NCBI GenBank assembly: GCA_041397725.1
Contig: JAWKVZ010000004.1
Span: 1 to 64,000 of the forward strand
Source of the DNA: JAGRKR01 sp041397725
Lineage (GTDB): Bacteria; Pseudomonadota; Alphaproteobacteria; Rhizobiales; Hyphomicrobiaceae
Length of the DNA: 64,000 nt
Direction: 5' to 3'
Part shown: piece after piece, positions 9,278 to 18,411 of the stretch
Layout: every line of letters starts with the position of its first letter
How positions within the stretch are numbered: the first letter of the stretch is position 1
Notes under the pieces: model-generated
The model's database searches: none
The model's input: the letters and a program-made list of their open reading frames with translations, nothing else
Told to the model about the DNA's origin: nothing
Position numbers and translations under genes: made by a program

Positions 9278-10531
9278 ATGAGTGCGAGTTTCAGGACAGG
9301 GGCGCCCTCCTCGCTGCGCCGCGTACATCGCGGCTTGGCGCTGTCCCGCATCCTGGCGACTGGCGGCATGTCTCGCACAATGCTCGCCAACGAGCTCGGG
9401 CTGTCGCAGATGGGCGTCTCCCGAGTCGTTCGCGACCTCATGGACGCCGACCTTGTCGAGGAGGCGGGCCATCTCGAACGCGAGACCGGCCCGGGTCGCA
9501 GCCAGACCCTGCTGCGCATCAGGCCCGACGGCGTATTCGCTTGCGGCATCGCTCTCAGTGCTTACGGCACCGAAATCGCCATTGCCGATGCTGTCGGTGG
9601 CGTCATCGGGCGGCGTCGCGTCCGGGTCGAATCACACACCGATGGCCAGCGCGTCATCGACGCATCCTCGCATGCCCTCGTCAGCCTGATCGCGGAGCTG
9701 GACATCCCGCGCGAGCGCATCGCGGGTGTCGGGATCGCGGTCGCGGCACATCTCGATTCCAAACGCCGCTGCATCGTCGGAGCCGGATATCTCGGCTGGA
9801 AGCCCTTCGACCTCGTCTCGCCGGTCGAGCGCATCACCGGGCTGCCCGTGCAGGCGGACAACATCACGAACGCACTCGCCCTGGCCGAGCGCAGCTTCGG
9901 AGTCGCGCGGGATGCGAGCGACGTCGTGCTCGTGCGGTCGGCGACGTCCCTCGGGGCCGCGACGCTGCGTGACGGCCGGGTTGTGCGGGGCTACGAGCAG
10001 CGGGCTGGGCGGATCGGACACTTCCGGCATGGCCGAACAGGACTCGTCTGCTCGTGCGGACGCAACGATTGCCTCAACTGCTCGGCTTCGGGCTGGTCGG
10101 TGTTGGCGCGCCTCGGCATCGTCTCGGATCCCATCTACAGGACGGAGATGATGACGGCCTACGCCGACGCGATCGATCAGCTCGCGATTGCGCCCGAGAC
10201 GCGGCTTGGCGCGCATGCCGTGCGCACCCTACGAGCCGCTGGCGCAGCGCTGGCCGACGCCCTGCAGATCGTCGACTTGTTCCTCGAGCCGGAGGTGCTG
10301 GTGCTCGACGGCTCGATGTCCCGGGTCGCGGCCTACCTCGAAGGCATGCGGACGAGGCTCAAGCAGAGCGGCGAGCAAGGCCGCGAGCTGGCGGGCAAAC
10401 TGAGGATCGGAGAGGTCCGCTCGGTCAAGGCGGCGGCCATGCTGGTGCTGCTCGATCGCGTCTACTCGCCCGCACTCGACCTGACGACCTACCTGCCACC
10501 AATAGGGACATCAGCAGGAGACGGCCGGTGA
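9278..10531 (+). CDS. ROK-family (NagC/XylR-type) transcriptional repressor
   Basis: This 417-residue protein has an N-terminal winged helix-turn-helix (residues about 25-65, MLANELGLSQMGVSRVVRDL) and a C-terminal ROK sugar-kinase-like fold. The ROK zinc motif is present (GLVCSCGRNDCLNC, near residue 255). The kinase parts are degenerate: the ENDAN catalytic stretch reads ADNITNALALAE, so the catalytic Asp is replaced by Ile, and the phosphate-binding DxGxT is not seen. It is therefore a regulator and not a kinase. The stop overlaps the GTG start of the TRAP permease by 4 bp, so it is translationally coupled to the transporter. It probably controls the transporter-sulfatase operon in response to the substrate or a breakdown product. 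Confidence 0.9.
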   Translation: MSASFRTGAPSSLRRVHRGLALSRILATGGMSRTMLANELGLSQMGVSRVVRDLMDADLVEEAGHLERETGPGRSQTLLRIRPDGVFACGIALSAYGTEIAIADAVGGVIGRRRVRVESHTDGQRVIDASSHALVSLIAELDIPRERIAGVGIAVAAHLDSKRRCIVGAGYLGWKPFDLVSPVERITGLPVQADNITNALALAERSFGVARDASDVVLVRSATSLGAATLRDGRVVRGYEQRAGRIGHFRHGRTGLVCSCGRNDCLNCSASGWSVLARLGIVSDPIYRTEMMTAYADAIDQLAIAPETRLGAHAVRTLRAAGAALADALQIVDLFLEPEVLVLDGSMSRVAAYLEGMRTRLKQSGEQGRELAGKLRIGEVRSVKAAAMLVLLDRVYSPALDLTTYLPPIGTSAGDGR

Positions 10532-12441
10532 CCGCAGCTCTCGACAGCAGTGTCCTGAACCCCCGCGGCGGCCCGTCCGTGGTGTCGATCATCCGCATCC
10601 TCGCCGCAGCGGTTCTCGTGGGGTTCAGCCTCTACACCGCGATCTTCGGCGTCATGCCCGACATGATCCAGAGATCCGTGCATCTCGGGCTCGTCCTTAC
10701 GCTCATCTATCTCGGCGCCCTCGTCGCACAATCATGCGTCGCCCCCGCCCGCGGGCGCGCCGAGGCTGTTCTCGCCGTCGCCCTCGCGGTCATCGGCTTC
10801 GCGGTGATGATCTACCATGTCGTCTTCTTCAATGAGATCGGCGAGCGCTACGGCGAGTTGACCCGGCTCGAGCTCTACCTCGGCATCGCCGCGACGATCA
10901 TCTTGCTCGACGCCACACGGCGCGTCATTGGTTGGCCGATGGTCGTGCTGGCCGTCATCTTCCTGCTCTATGCCTACTTCGGCAGCTCGCTGCCGGGGAT
11001 CGCCGGCCATCGTGGCTACAATACTGAGCGCATCATCTCGCAGCTTTACCTCGGCGGCGGCGGCATCTTCGGAACCCCGCTCGGCGTCAGCGCGACATTC
11101 GTCATTCTCATCGTGTTGTTCGGCGCGGTCCTCGAGACTTCCGGCGCCGGCAAGGTTCTGATGGACATCGCCACGTCGCTCACAGGCCGCTCACGCGGAG
11201 GTCCCGCCAAGGCGGCCGTGGTCGGCTCGAGCCTGATGGGCATGATCTCCGGCACGGCGGTGGCGAACGTGCTGACGACCGGCACCATCTCCATTCCGCT
11301 GATGAAGCGGGCGGGCTACCGGGCCGAGGTGGCCGGCGCCGTGGAAGCGGTCGCCTCGACGGGTGGCCAGCTCATGCCGCCGGTGATGGGCGCCGCCGCC
11401 TTCCTGATGGCCGACCTGACCGGCATTTCCTATTTCGAGATCGCACAGGCCGCCATTCTGCCGGCCTTCCTCTACTACGTGGTTCTCTATGCCGTCGTGC
11501 ACCTCGAAGCGGTGAAGACCAACATCGCCGTCGTGCCGGCGGACGAGGTGCCACCGCTGGTCGCGACATTCATCAGCGGCGGTCACCTGCTGCTTTCCCT
11601 GCCGGTCTTCATCTACATGCTGTTTGCCGGCTACTCCGTGATGTACGCCTCCTTCTGGGCGCTCGTCTCGGGACTGGCGCTGAGCTACGTGCGACGATCG
11701 ACGTGGCTGACACCGGCCAAGCTCGTGCAGACGCTCGTCAGCGGCGCGGAGGCCGTGCTGCCGGTGGCCGCCGCGTGCGCGTGCGCCGGCATCATCATCG
11801 GCGTCATCACGCTGACCGGGCTTGGGCTCAAGTTCTCGTCGCTCGTGCTGTCTCTCTCCGCCGGCAATCTCTTTCTGGCGCTGCTCCTGACGATGATCGC
11901 CTCGCTCATTCTCGGGATGGGGCTGCCCACGGCAGCGGCCTACATTCTCGTGGCCACGCTGGCCGCGCCTGCCCTCGAGCAGATGGGCGTCAACAAGCTC
12001 GCCGCGCATCTCTTCGTCTTCTATTCGGCCATGCTCTCTGCGATCACGCCGCCCGTAGCCCTTGCCGCCTACGCGGCGGCCGGACTGTCCAACGCCAATC
12101 CGTTTCGCATCGCAGTCAAGGCCTGCCAGTTCGGCAGCGCCGCGTTCATCGTGCCGTACTTCTTCGCGTACAACCCGGCGATCCTCGGCATCAACGCAGC
12201 CCCGCTCGCGATCCTGCAGGCGACATTCACCTCCGTCATCGGCGGACTGTGCCTGGCGGCGGCAGTCCAGGGGTGGCTTCTCACGCGGATGACCATTCTC
12301 GAGCGCATCGGCTTCATGATCGTCGCCTTCCTGACATTGGACCCGGGACCACTGACCGACATCACCGGTCTTTGCCTGCTTGCGGGCCTCGTCTGGTTTC
12401 AATGGCTGAGGCGGGAGAACGATCAGAAGGAAATGGCTTAG
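10528..12441 (+). CDS. TRAP transporter fused permease, TAXI type
   Basis: This is an integral membrane protein of 637 residues, the usual size for fused small-plus-large (4TM/12TM) permeases that work with TAXI-family binding proteins. The N-terminal third carries the small-subunit-like helices. The rest carries the DctM-like transport core with typical glycine-rich segments (GAVLETSGAGKVLMD, GSSLMGMISGTAVANVLTTG, GMGLPTAAAYILVATLAAP). These transporters are secondary, ion-coupled importers. The GTG start at 10528 overlaps the ROK stop (GTGA) and has AGGAG upstream; the frame is open further upstream but only inside the ROK gene. The matching binding protein follows 38 bp later. The imported substrate is unknown; the downstream sulfatases point to a sulfate ester or its product. 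Confidence 0.9.
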   Translation: MTAALDSSVLNPRGGPSVVSIIRILAAAVLVGFSLYTAIFGVMPDMIQRSVHLGLVLTLIYLGALVAQSCVAPARGRAEAVLAVALAVIGFAVMIYHVVFFNEIGERYGELTRLELYLGIAATIILLDATRRVIGWPMVVLAVIFLLYAYFGSSLPGIAGHRGYNTERIISQLYLGGGGIFGTPLGVSATFVILIVLFGAVLETSGAGKVLMDIATSLTGRSRGGPAKAAVVGSSLMGMISGTAVANVLTTGTISIPLMKRAGYRAEVAGAVEAVASTGGQLMPPVMGAAAFLMADLTGISYFEIAQAAILPAFLYYVVLYAVVHLEAVKTNIAVVPADEVPPLVATFISGGHLLLSLPVFIYMLFAGYSVMYASFWALVSGLALSYVRRSTWLTPAKLVQTLVSGAEAVLPVAAACACAGIIIGVITLTGLGLKFSSLVLSLSAGNLFLALLLTMIASLILGMGLPTAAAYILVATLAAPALEQMGVNKLAAHLFVFYSAMLSAITPPVALAAYAAAGLSNANPFRIAVKACQFGSAAFIVPYFFAYNPAILGINAAPLAILQATFTSVIGGLCLAAAVQGWLLTRMTILERIGFMIVAFLTLDPGPLTDITGLCLLAGLVWFQWLRRENDQKEMA

Positions 12442-12479
12442 CGCAACTTGAAAACAGCCATAATGGGAGGAGAACAACC

Positions 12480-13475
12480 ATGACGAAGGCAAGCCTGAAG
12501 GCGCTGATCGGCGCCGGACTTCTGGCGGCGTTTGCGACCGGCGCTCCAGCCGGCGCCGCAGATCTGCGCCTTTCGATCGGCTCGTGTCCCGTCGGGTGCA
12601 CGGCCTACACGTGGTCGGCCGGCATCGCCGACATCGTCAGCAAGACCGTCCCGGGCGTGAAGCTGACGGCCGAGGAGACGAAGGGCTACATCGCCAACAT
12701 CAAGCTCATGCAGAGCGGCCAGCTCGAGATCGCCATGGCGACTTCGCTCTCCGCGTATCAGGCCTACATGGCGACCGGCCCCTACAAGGGCTCGCAGAAG
12801 GGCAAAATCCTGAGCTGGATGTCGATCGCTCCGGTCGCGATGCACATCGTCACCTTGAAGAGCAGCCGCATCGCCTCGCTCTCGGATCTCAAGGGCAAGC
12901 GCGTCGGCATGGGGCAGCCGGGCGGCACCTCGATGCTCGACGCCGACGCCTTGATGCAGATACTCGGCCTGAAGCCCGACACGGACTTCAAGCCATTCCG
13001 CATCCGCCTCGGCAGCATGATGGATTCCCTCGCCGACGGGAACCTGGACGCGGCGCTGTGGAATGGCAGCTTCCCCCTGCCGCCTCTCGTCAAGCTGACG
13101 GCCAGCCGGGACGTCCATCTCGTGCCCGTGACCGACGAGATCTTCGCCAAGCTGCAGGCGAAGTATCCGCCCTTCTTCCGGCTGACGATCCCGGCCGGCC
13201 GCTACAAGGGCATCGACAAGGCGGTGCCGACATTCGGCCTGGCGAACGGCATGGTGATCTCAAAGGACGTTCCGGAAAAGACCGTCTACGACATGACCAA
13301 GTCGATCTTCGAGAACCTCGCGAAGCTGAAGGCGGTGCATCCGGCATTCGGACGCATCAGCAAGGAGACCGTGCTCAACGGCTTCGCCGCGCCCCTGCAT
13401 CCCGGCGCCCTCAAGTACTACCGGGAGATCGGCGTACCCGGCATCGAGGACTTCGTGAAGCGCACCTCGAAATAG
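12480..13475 (+). CDS. TAXI-family TRAP transporter substrate-binding protein
   Basis: This 331-residue periplasmic protein has a Sec signal peptide (MTKASLKALIGAGLLAAFAT, cleavage near residue 27). The mature part has the TAXI layout, with an early SCPVGCTAYTWSAGIADIVS segment and GKRVGMGQPGGTSMLDADAL at about residues 138-157. It also has a late alpha/beta domain with KTVYDMTKSIFENL. TAXI proteins deliver ligands to fused TRAP permeases, here the gene just upstream. GGGAGGAG precedes the ATG. Ligands of this family that have been characterised include glutamate and similar acids, but the ligand here is not predictable from sequence. Two cysteines in the mature N-terminus (SCPVGC) could form a disulphide. 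Confidence 0.92.
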   Translation: MTKASLKALIGAGLLAAFATGAPAGAADLRLSIGSCPVGCTAYTWSAGIADIVSKTVPGVKLTAEETKGYIANIKLMQSGQLEIAMATSLSAYQAYMATGPYKGSQKGKILSWMSIAPVAMHIVTLKSSRIASLSDLKGKRVGMGQPGGTSMLDADALMQILGLKPDTDFKPFRIRLGSMMDSLADGNLDAALWNGSFPLPPLVKLTASRDVHLVPVTDEIFAKLQAKYPPFFRLTIPAGRYKGIDKAVPTFGLANGMVISKDVPEKTVYDMTKSIFENLAKLKAVHPAFGRISKETVLNGFAAPLHPGALKYYREIGVPGIEDFVKRTSK

Positions 13476-13481
13476 CCGTCG

Positions 13482-13516
13482 CGGCCACTGCGTCCCCTCG
13501 CGAGGCGCGGTGGCCG
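13482..13516 (+). terminator. Intercistronic hairpin after the TAXI binding-protein gene
   Basis: An 11-bp stem (CGGCCACTGCG at 13482-13492 with CGCGGTGGCCG at 13506-13516, one G:T pair) encloses a 13-base loop that itself contains CCTCGCGAGG. It begins 6 bp after the stop codon, has no T-run, and is followed by the sulfatase gene. Such structures often protect the 3' end of binding-protein mRNA and reduce read-through, giving more binding protein than enzyme. Confidence 0.5.
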
Positions 13517-13565
13517 ATACCGTTGTCGCACGAAATCAACGTGCAAACCGCGTGAGTGCCTCGCT

Positions 13566-15035
13566 GTGTCGCAACTCCCCAATATCGTCCTGATCATCAC
13601 CGACCAGCAGCGCGCCGACTCGATCGCGAGCCTCGGCGCGCCGTGGATGAAGACCCCCAACATCGACCGCCTCGTGAAAGAAGGGACGGCCTTCACGCAC
13701 TGCTTCGTGACGTCGCCGGTCTGCGTATCGTCCCGCGCCAGCCTCTTTCGCGGCATGTATCCGCACACGACCAACGTCTACACCAACTTCGAGCCGTGGG
13801 AGCCGACCTGGGTGCGGTGGCTGGCGGACGCCGGCTACCATTGCGTCAACATCGGCAAGATGCACATCAACCCCTACGACGCGAAGGGCGGCTTCCATCA
13901 GAGGTTCCCGGTCGAGAACAAGGACCGCCCGCTGTTCCTCGAGGAGCACGAGCGGGCGATCTACGACGAGTGGGACAAGGCGCTGAAGGCGCGCGGGCTG
14001 GTCAAGCCTTCGCGATATACGCGGGCAGCATCCGACGCCGAGGAGTTCAAGCGGGCGCTCGGCTGTTTCGTCTGGGAAGTCGACGACGACATGCACCCCG
14101 ACAACTTCGTCGGCAACACCGCCCGCTGGTGGCTGGAGGATCGCAAGGCGCCCTCCCCCTTCTTCCTGCAGATCGGCTTTCCCGGACCTCACCCGCCCTA
14201 CGACCCGACGGCCGACGCGCTTGCGCTCTACGCCGATGCCGACATCCCCGTCGAGATGCCCTCGACGGAGGAACTCCTGGGCCAGCCGCGGATGCACGAG
14301 CGGCTGCGGCAGAGCATGGTGGACTTCAACATCGACAGCGTCGCCTGGCGCCGGCAGATCTCACGCGAAGACCTCCTGCGCCTGCGCCGGTACTATGCGG
14401 CGAACGTGTCGATGATCGACAGCCAGGTCGGCGAGATCCTCGCCGTTCTCGAGCGTCGCGGCTACCTCGACAACACCATCGTCATCTTCTGCTCGGATCA
14501 TGCGGACGCGCTCGGCGATCACGGCCATATCCAGAAGTGGACCATGTACGACTGCGTCACGCGCGTGCCCCTCGTGATCTCGGCGCCGGGGCGCGTGCGC
14601 CAGCAGGTCTCGAACGATCTCGTACAGCTCATGGACCTCGCACCGACGATCCTGGACCTCGCGGGTATCGAGGTGCCGAGCAACTGGGAGGCCCGCTCGC
14701 TCGCGCCGAAGCTGATCGACGGCGCGTGGCCCGCCGGGGCGTTCCGGGAGCACGTTTATGCAGAACTCGGCCGCGACCATATCCAGTCCGCGTCGGAATA
14801 CCTGATCATGCGACGCGACCACCGCTGGAAGTTCGTCGTCTACGCCGGAGAGACGGACGGCGAGCTTTACGATCTCGATGCTGACCCCGGCGAGACGCGC
14901 AACCTCTGGCACGACCCTGCGCACCAGCAACGGCGCGACCAGGCCGTGAAGGAGATCTTCGAGTGGCTGGCCCTCGGCGTATTCCGCGCCAATCGGCCGA
15001 AGACACCGAAGCCTCAGGCCCCCATGACGATCTAG
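13566..15035 (+). CDS. Sulfatase-family hydrolase with unusual CVSSR active site
   Basis: This 489-residue alkaline-phosphatase-superfamily sulfatase starts SQLPNIVLIITDQQRADS, whose DQ supplies metal ligands. It carries the second metal site later (CSDHADALGDHG, about residue 305). The active-site motif is PVCVSSRASL with Cys53. In type I sulfatases this Cys is converted to formylglycine within C-X-P/A-X-R; here the third position is Ser. No signal peptide is seen, so it is probably cytoplasmic. The start is GTG. The C-terminal DGELYDLDADPGETRNL segment is typical of the family. It sits between the TAXI binding protein and a second sulfatase in what looks like one operon. Substrate unknown; a phosphonate or phosphate ester cannot be excluded. 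Confidence 0.88.
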   Translation: MSQLPNIVLIITDQQRADSIASLGAPWMKTPNIDRLVKEGTAFTHCFVTSPVCVSSRASLFRGMYPHTTNVYTNFEPWEPTWVRWLADAGYHCVNIGKMHINPYDAKGGFHQRFPVENKDRPLFLEEHERAIYDEWDKALKARGLVKPSRYTRAASDAEEFKRALGCFVWEVDDDMHPDNFVGNTARWWLEDRKAPSPFFLQIGFPGPHPPYDPTADALALYADADIPVEMPSTEELLGQPRMHERLRQSMVDFNIDSVAWRRQISREDLLRLRRYYAANVSMIDSQVGEILAVLERRGYLDNTIVIFCSDHADALGDHGHIQKWTMYDCVTRVPLVISAPGRVRQQVSNDLVQLMDLAPTILDLAGIEVPSNWEARSLAPKLIDGAWPAGAFREHVYAELGRDHIQSASEYLIMRRDHRWKFVVYAGETDGELYDLDADPGETRNLWHDPAHQQRRDQAVKEIFEWLALGVFRANRPKTPKPQAPMTI

Positions 15036-15086
15036 TGAGGCGACTGCGTCGCCTGCAACATCGGCTCCCCCATTCACGAGGATCGA

Positions 15087-16661
15087 ATGACCCGTCCAAA
15101 TATCCTGCTCATCCAGGCCGACCAGCTCACCGCCATGGTTCTGTCGATGTACGGCGGCCGCACCGTCAAGACACCGCACATGGACGCCATTGCCCGGAAT
15201 GGCGTGACGTTCCTCAACTCCTACTGCAACAATCCCGTGTGCGGCCCCTCGCGCGCGTCGATGCTCACTGGCCAGCTCTCGTCGGAGGTCGGCTGCTACG
15301 ACAATGCCGGCGAGCTCCTGTCCTCGGTCCCCACCTTCGCCCACTACCTGCGCTTCCTGGGCTACCGGACCTGCCTCTCGGGCAAGATGCATTTCGTCGG
15401 CGCCGACCAGCTCCACGGCTTCGAGGAACGCCTGACGACCGACATCTATCCTTCCGATTTCGGCTGGACCGCCGACTGGACCCAGCAGGACGAGCCTTAT
15501 GCGCCGTCACGCATGAGCCTCAGATCGATCGTCGAGGCGGGCGTGTGCAAGCGCAGCCTGCAAATCGACTATGACGAAGAGGTCTGCTTCCAGGCCGTGC
15601 AGAAAATCTACGACTACGCGCGCGACACCGACGAGCGGCCGTTTCTGATGATGGCCTCGTTCACCCACCCTCACAACCCGTTCGTCACGACACAGGCGTA
15701 CTGGGACCTCTACGACCATGACAGCATCGAGCTGCCGGGCGTGCCTCACATCCCCATCGCCGAGCGCGATCCCTGGTCCCAGCGCTATGCCCTGACCATT
15801 CGCGAGGACGAGCACGACGTCACGGCGGCCGATATCAGGAACGCCCGGCACGCCTACTATGGCATGGTCTCCTATTTCGACAGTCTGGTCGGCCGCCTGC
15901 TGGCTGCGCTCGAGGACGGCGGCTTCTCCGACAATACCTACGTGTTCGTCATCGCCGACCATGGCGAGATGCTGGGAGAGCGGGGCACCTGGTTCAAGTT
16001 CCTGCCGTACGAGTGGTCGGCGCGCGTGCCCATGATCTGTCGCGGCCCCGGCGTGAAGGGGGGCTATGTCGAGCCGAAGGCCGTTTCTCTCGTCGACCTG
16101 CTGCCGACCTTCCTCGACATCGCGACCGACGGCAAGCCGCCACAACTCGCCGACCGGCTCGACGGTCGCTCGCTCGCCGGCATGCTCACCGGCGACAATG
16201 CGGGCCGCCCCGACGAGGTGCGGATGGAATTCACGGGCGAGGGCGTCTATGCCCCTGCCCTCATGCTGGTCCGCGACCGCATGAAGTACGTGCACTGCCG
16301 CACCGACCCGCCGATGCTCTTCGACCTCGCCAAGGACCCCGGCGAGCGCCGCAACGTCGCGACCGATCCGGCCTACGCCGAGACGGCCCGCAGCATGCGC
16401 CAGGACATCGAGGCGCGGTGGAACTACGAGCGCCTCGAGCAGGATATCCTCGCGTCCCAGAAGCGCCGGCTGTTCGTGCAGGAGGCGCTGCTCAAGGGTA
16501 TCTGGACGGGCTGGGACCATCAGCCGTTCGTCGACGCGACGCGCGCCTACGTCCGCGGTGCGATCGACCCCAACACCACCGCGACGAAGGCAAGGCGGCG
16601 CCTGCCGTTCGTCGCCGAGGTGCCGCCGCACCATCCGCGACCGCCGCGCAAGAAGAGCTGA
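15087..16661 (+). CDS. betC: Sulfatase, probable choline-sulfatase
   Basis: This 524-residue cytoplasmic sulfatase has a canonical CGPSR active-site motif (Cys52 in NNPVCGPSRASML), expected to be converted to formylglycine. Metal-site residues lie in IQADQLTA near the N-terminus and IADHGEMLGERG near residue 295. The C-terminal tail GIWTGWDHQPFVDATRAYVR resembles the characteristic end of choline-sulfatases, which split choline-O-sulfate into choline and sulfate. Length agrees with BetC (about 500-520 residues). It lies 51 bp after another sulfatase and upstream of a GMC oxidoreductase that could oxidise a released alcohol. betI and betB, frequent partners, are absent, so the substrate assignment is a family-level inference. 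Confidence 0.8.
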   Translation: MTRPNILLIQADQLTAMVLSMYGGRTVKTPHMDAIARNGVTFLNSYCNNPVCGPSRASMLTGQLSSEVGCYDNAGELLSSVPTFAHYLRFLGYRTCLSGKMHFVGADQLHGFEERLTTDIYPSDFGWTADWTQQDEPYAPSRMSLRSIVEAGVCKRSLQIDYDEEVCFQAVQKIYDYARDTDERPFLMMASFTHPHNPFVTTQAYWDLYDHDSIELPGVPHIPIAERDPWSQRYALTIREDEHDVTAADIRNARHAYYGMVSYFDSLVGRLLAALEDGGFSDNTYVFVIADHGEMLGERGTWFKFLPYEWSARVPMICRGPGVKGGYVEPKAVSLVDLLPTFLDIATDGKPPQLADRLDGRSLAGMLTGDNAGRPDEVRMEFTGEGVYAPALMLVRDRMKYVHCRTDPPMLFDLAKDPGERRNVATDPAYAETARSMRQDIEARWNYERLEQDILASQKRRLFVQEALLKGIWTGWDHQPFVDATRAYVRGAIDPNTTATKARRRLPFVAEVPPHHPRPPRKKS

Positions 16662-16728
16662 CGGCCGTCCGGGGCGATGGCCACTGGCATTGCCATCGCT
16701 CGCTCACGAGCGAAACGAGGGACTTTCG

Positions 16729-18336
16729 ATGGACGCCAGCGAGCGGACGTTCGACTACATCGTCATCGGTGCCGGCACGGCGGGGTGCGTCCTGGCCAAT
16801 CGCCTGACCGCGAACGGCCGCTTCACGGTGCTGCTTCTGGAGGCGGGGCCCGCCGACAACTATCCGTGGATTCACATCCCGATCGGCTACGCCAAGACCA
16901 TGTTCAACCCCAGATACAATTGGGGGTTCCATACCGAGGCCGAGCCGGAGTTGAACGGACGCCGGATCTACTGGCCGCGGGGCAAGGTGCTCGGCGGCTC
17001 CAGCTCGATCAACGGCCTCATCTACATCCGCGGCCAGGCGCGTGACTACGACCTCTGGGCGCAGGCCGGCAACCCCGGCTGGGCCTGGAAGGACGTGCTG
17101 CCCTATTTCCGCAAGCTCGAGACGAACGAGCGCGGTCCGAGCGAGCTGCATGGCGGCGATGGTCCGCTGAAGTGCTCGGACATCCACGAGCGCCCCGAGC
17201 TCATGGAAGCCATCATTCGTGCCGGCAACGAGCTCGGCGTCCGCACCACGGACGATTTCAACGGCCCCTCGCAGGACGGCGTCGGCTATTACCAGCTCTT
17301 CACGCACAACGGCAGGCGCAGCTCGACGGCGGTCTGCTACCTCAAGCCTGCCCGCAAGCGTCGGAACCTCGTCGTGGAGACCGAGGCGCTGGTCAGCCGC
17401 GTGCTGTTCGAGGGCAGAACGGCAACCGGCGTCGCCTACCGCCACAAGGGCGCCGCGCGCATCGCGAGGGCCGGCCGGGAAGTTGTCCTGGCCGCCGGCG
17501 CCGTGCAGAGCCCGCCCTTGCTGGAGATGTCCGGCGTCGGCCAGGGGCAATTGCTGCAGGACAGAGGCGTGCCCGTCGTGCACGACCTGCCGGGTGTCGG
17601 CGAGAACATGCAGGATCACCTGCAGTTCCGGCTGATCTTCCGCTGCAAGAAACCGATTACGACCAACGATCTCCTGAAATCCTGGCGAGGACGACTGGGG
17701 ATCGGTCTGAAGTACGCGCTCTCGCGCTCGGGACCCATGGCCATTGGCATCAATCACGCCGGCATGTTCACGCAGGTGCTCGATGAGTCCGAAGGCCCGG
17801 ACATCCAGTTTCATTTCGCGGCGCTCTCGGCCGAAATGGCCGGCGGCAAGACGCATTCGTTCCCAGGCTTCACCTTCAGCGTGTGCCAGCTTCGACCGAC
17901 ATCGCGCGGATCGGTCCACATCACGTCGCTCGAGCCTTCGGACGCGCCCTCCATCCGCCCGAACTACCTGACGACCGACTACGATTGGCGGTGCGCTCTG
18001 GCCGGCGTGAAGTTCGCCCGAAGGCTCGCGCATGCCGACAGCCTGAAGGACTACACGCTCTGCGAGTATCGCCCAGGGCCGGAAGCCGAGACCGACGAGC
18101 ATCTGAAGGAGTTCTGCCGCAACTACGGCGCCACGATCTTCCATCCCGCCGGCACCTGCAAAATGGGCACGGACAACATGGCCGTGGTCGACCCGCGGTT
18201 GCGGGTGCGGGGGATCGAGCGCCTGCGCGTGGTGGACTGCTCCATCATGCCCAATCTCATCTCTGGCAATACCAACGCGCCGGTGGCCATGATTGCGGAG
18301 AAGGCTGCAGACATGATGCTCGATCAGGCGTCGTGA
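16729..18336 (+). CDS. GMC-family FAD-dependent alcohol dehydrogenase
   Basis: This 535-residue flavoprotein begins with the dinucleotide fold (DYIVIGAGTAGCVLANRLT, residues about 9-27). GMC signature 1 is at about residues 83-102 (GKVLGGSSSINGLIYIRGQA) and signature 2 near residue 257 (GAVQSPPLLEMSGVG). The catalytic His is in ATIFHPAGTCKMG, and NTNAPVAMIAEKAADMML closes the FAD site. The family oxidises alcohols such as choline, polyethylene glycol and long-chain alcohols. BetA choline dehydrogenase is the nearest obvious comparison given the choline-sulfatase-like gene just upstream, but the GMC motifs alone do not fix the substrate. The ATG at 16729 follows CGAGGGAC; the frame is open upstream only inside the sulfatase gene. 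Confidence 0.87.
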   Translation: MDASERTFDYIVIGAGTAGCVLANRLTANGRFTVLLLEAGPADNYPWIHIPIGYAKTMFNPRYNWGFHTEAEPELNGRRIYWPRGKVLGGSSSINGLIYIRGQARDYDLWAQAGNPGWAWKDVLPYFRKLETNERGPSELHGGDGPLKCSDIHERPELMEAIIRAGNELGVRTTDDFNGPSQDGVGYYQLFTHNGRRSSTAVCYLKPARKRRNLVVETEALVSRVLFEGRTATGVAYRHKGAARIARAGREVVLAAGAVQSPPLLEMSGVGQGQLLQDRGVPVVHDLPGVGENMQDHLQFRLIFRCKKPITTNDLLKSWRGRLGIGLKYALSRSGPMAIGINHAGMFTQVLDESEGPDIQFHFAALSAEMAGGKTHSFPGFTFSVCQLRPTSRGSVHITSLEPSDAPSIRPNYLTTDYDWRCALAGVKFARRLAHADSLKDYTLCEYRPGPEAETDEHLKEFCRNYGATIFHPAGTCKMGTDNMAVVDPRLRVRGIERLRVVDCSIMPNLISGNTNAPVAMIAEKAADMMLDQAS

Positions 18337-18382
18337 GGACCACTCCGCCGACGCGCCCGTTCAGCCGCGCCTGACCGGAACG

Positions 18383-18411
18383 ACTCGAACCGCCACGGGC
18401 GCGAATCGAGT
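18383..18411 (+). terminator. Possible terminator after the GMC gene
   Basis: ACTCGA at 18383-18388 pairs with TCGAGT at 18406-18411, with GCC/GGC inside and three T residues at the 3' end. The hairpin is weak but lies where the sulfatase operon should end, 46 bp after the stop. Confidence 0.3.

Noticed and set aside
10054..10527. N-terminal extension of the TRAP permease
   Set aside because: It lies inside the ROK gene in another frame and is Arg-rich; the GTG at 10528 with AGGAG upstream and 4-bp overlap is the better start.
11191..12492. 433-codon minus-strand frame opposite the TRAP permease
   Set aside because: Composition (Arg, His, Gly, Glu rich) is that of an antisense shadow; the plus strand encodes clear membrane helices.
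16492..18144. 550-codon minus-strand frame opposite the GMC gene
   Set aside because: No domain or start signal; the plus strand has all GMC motifs.
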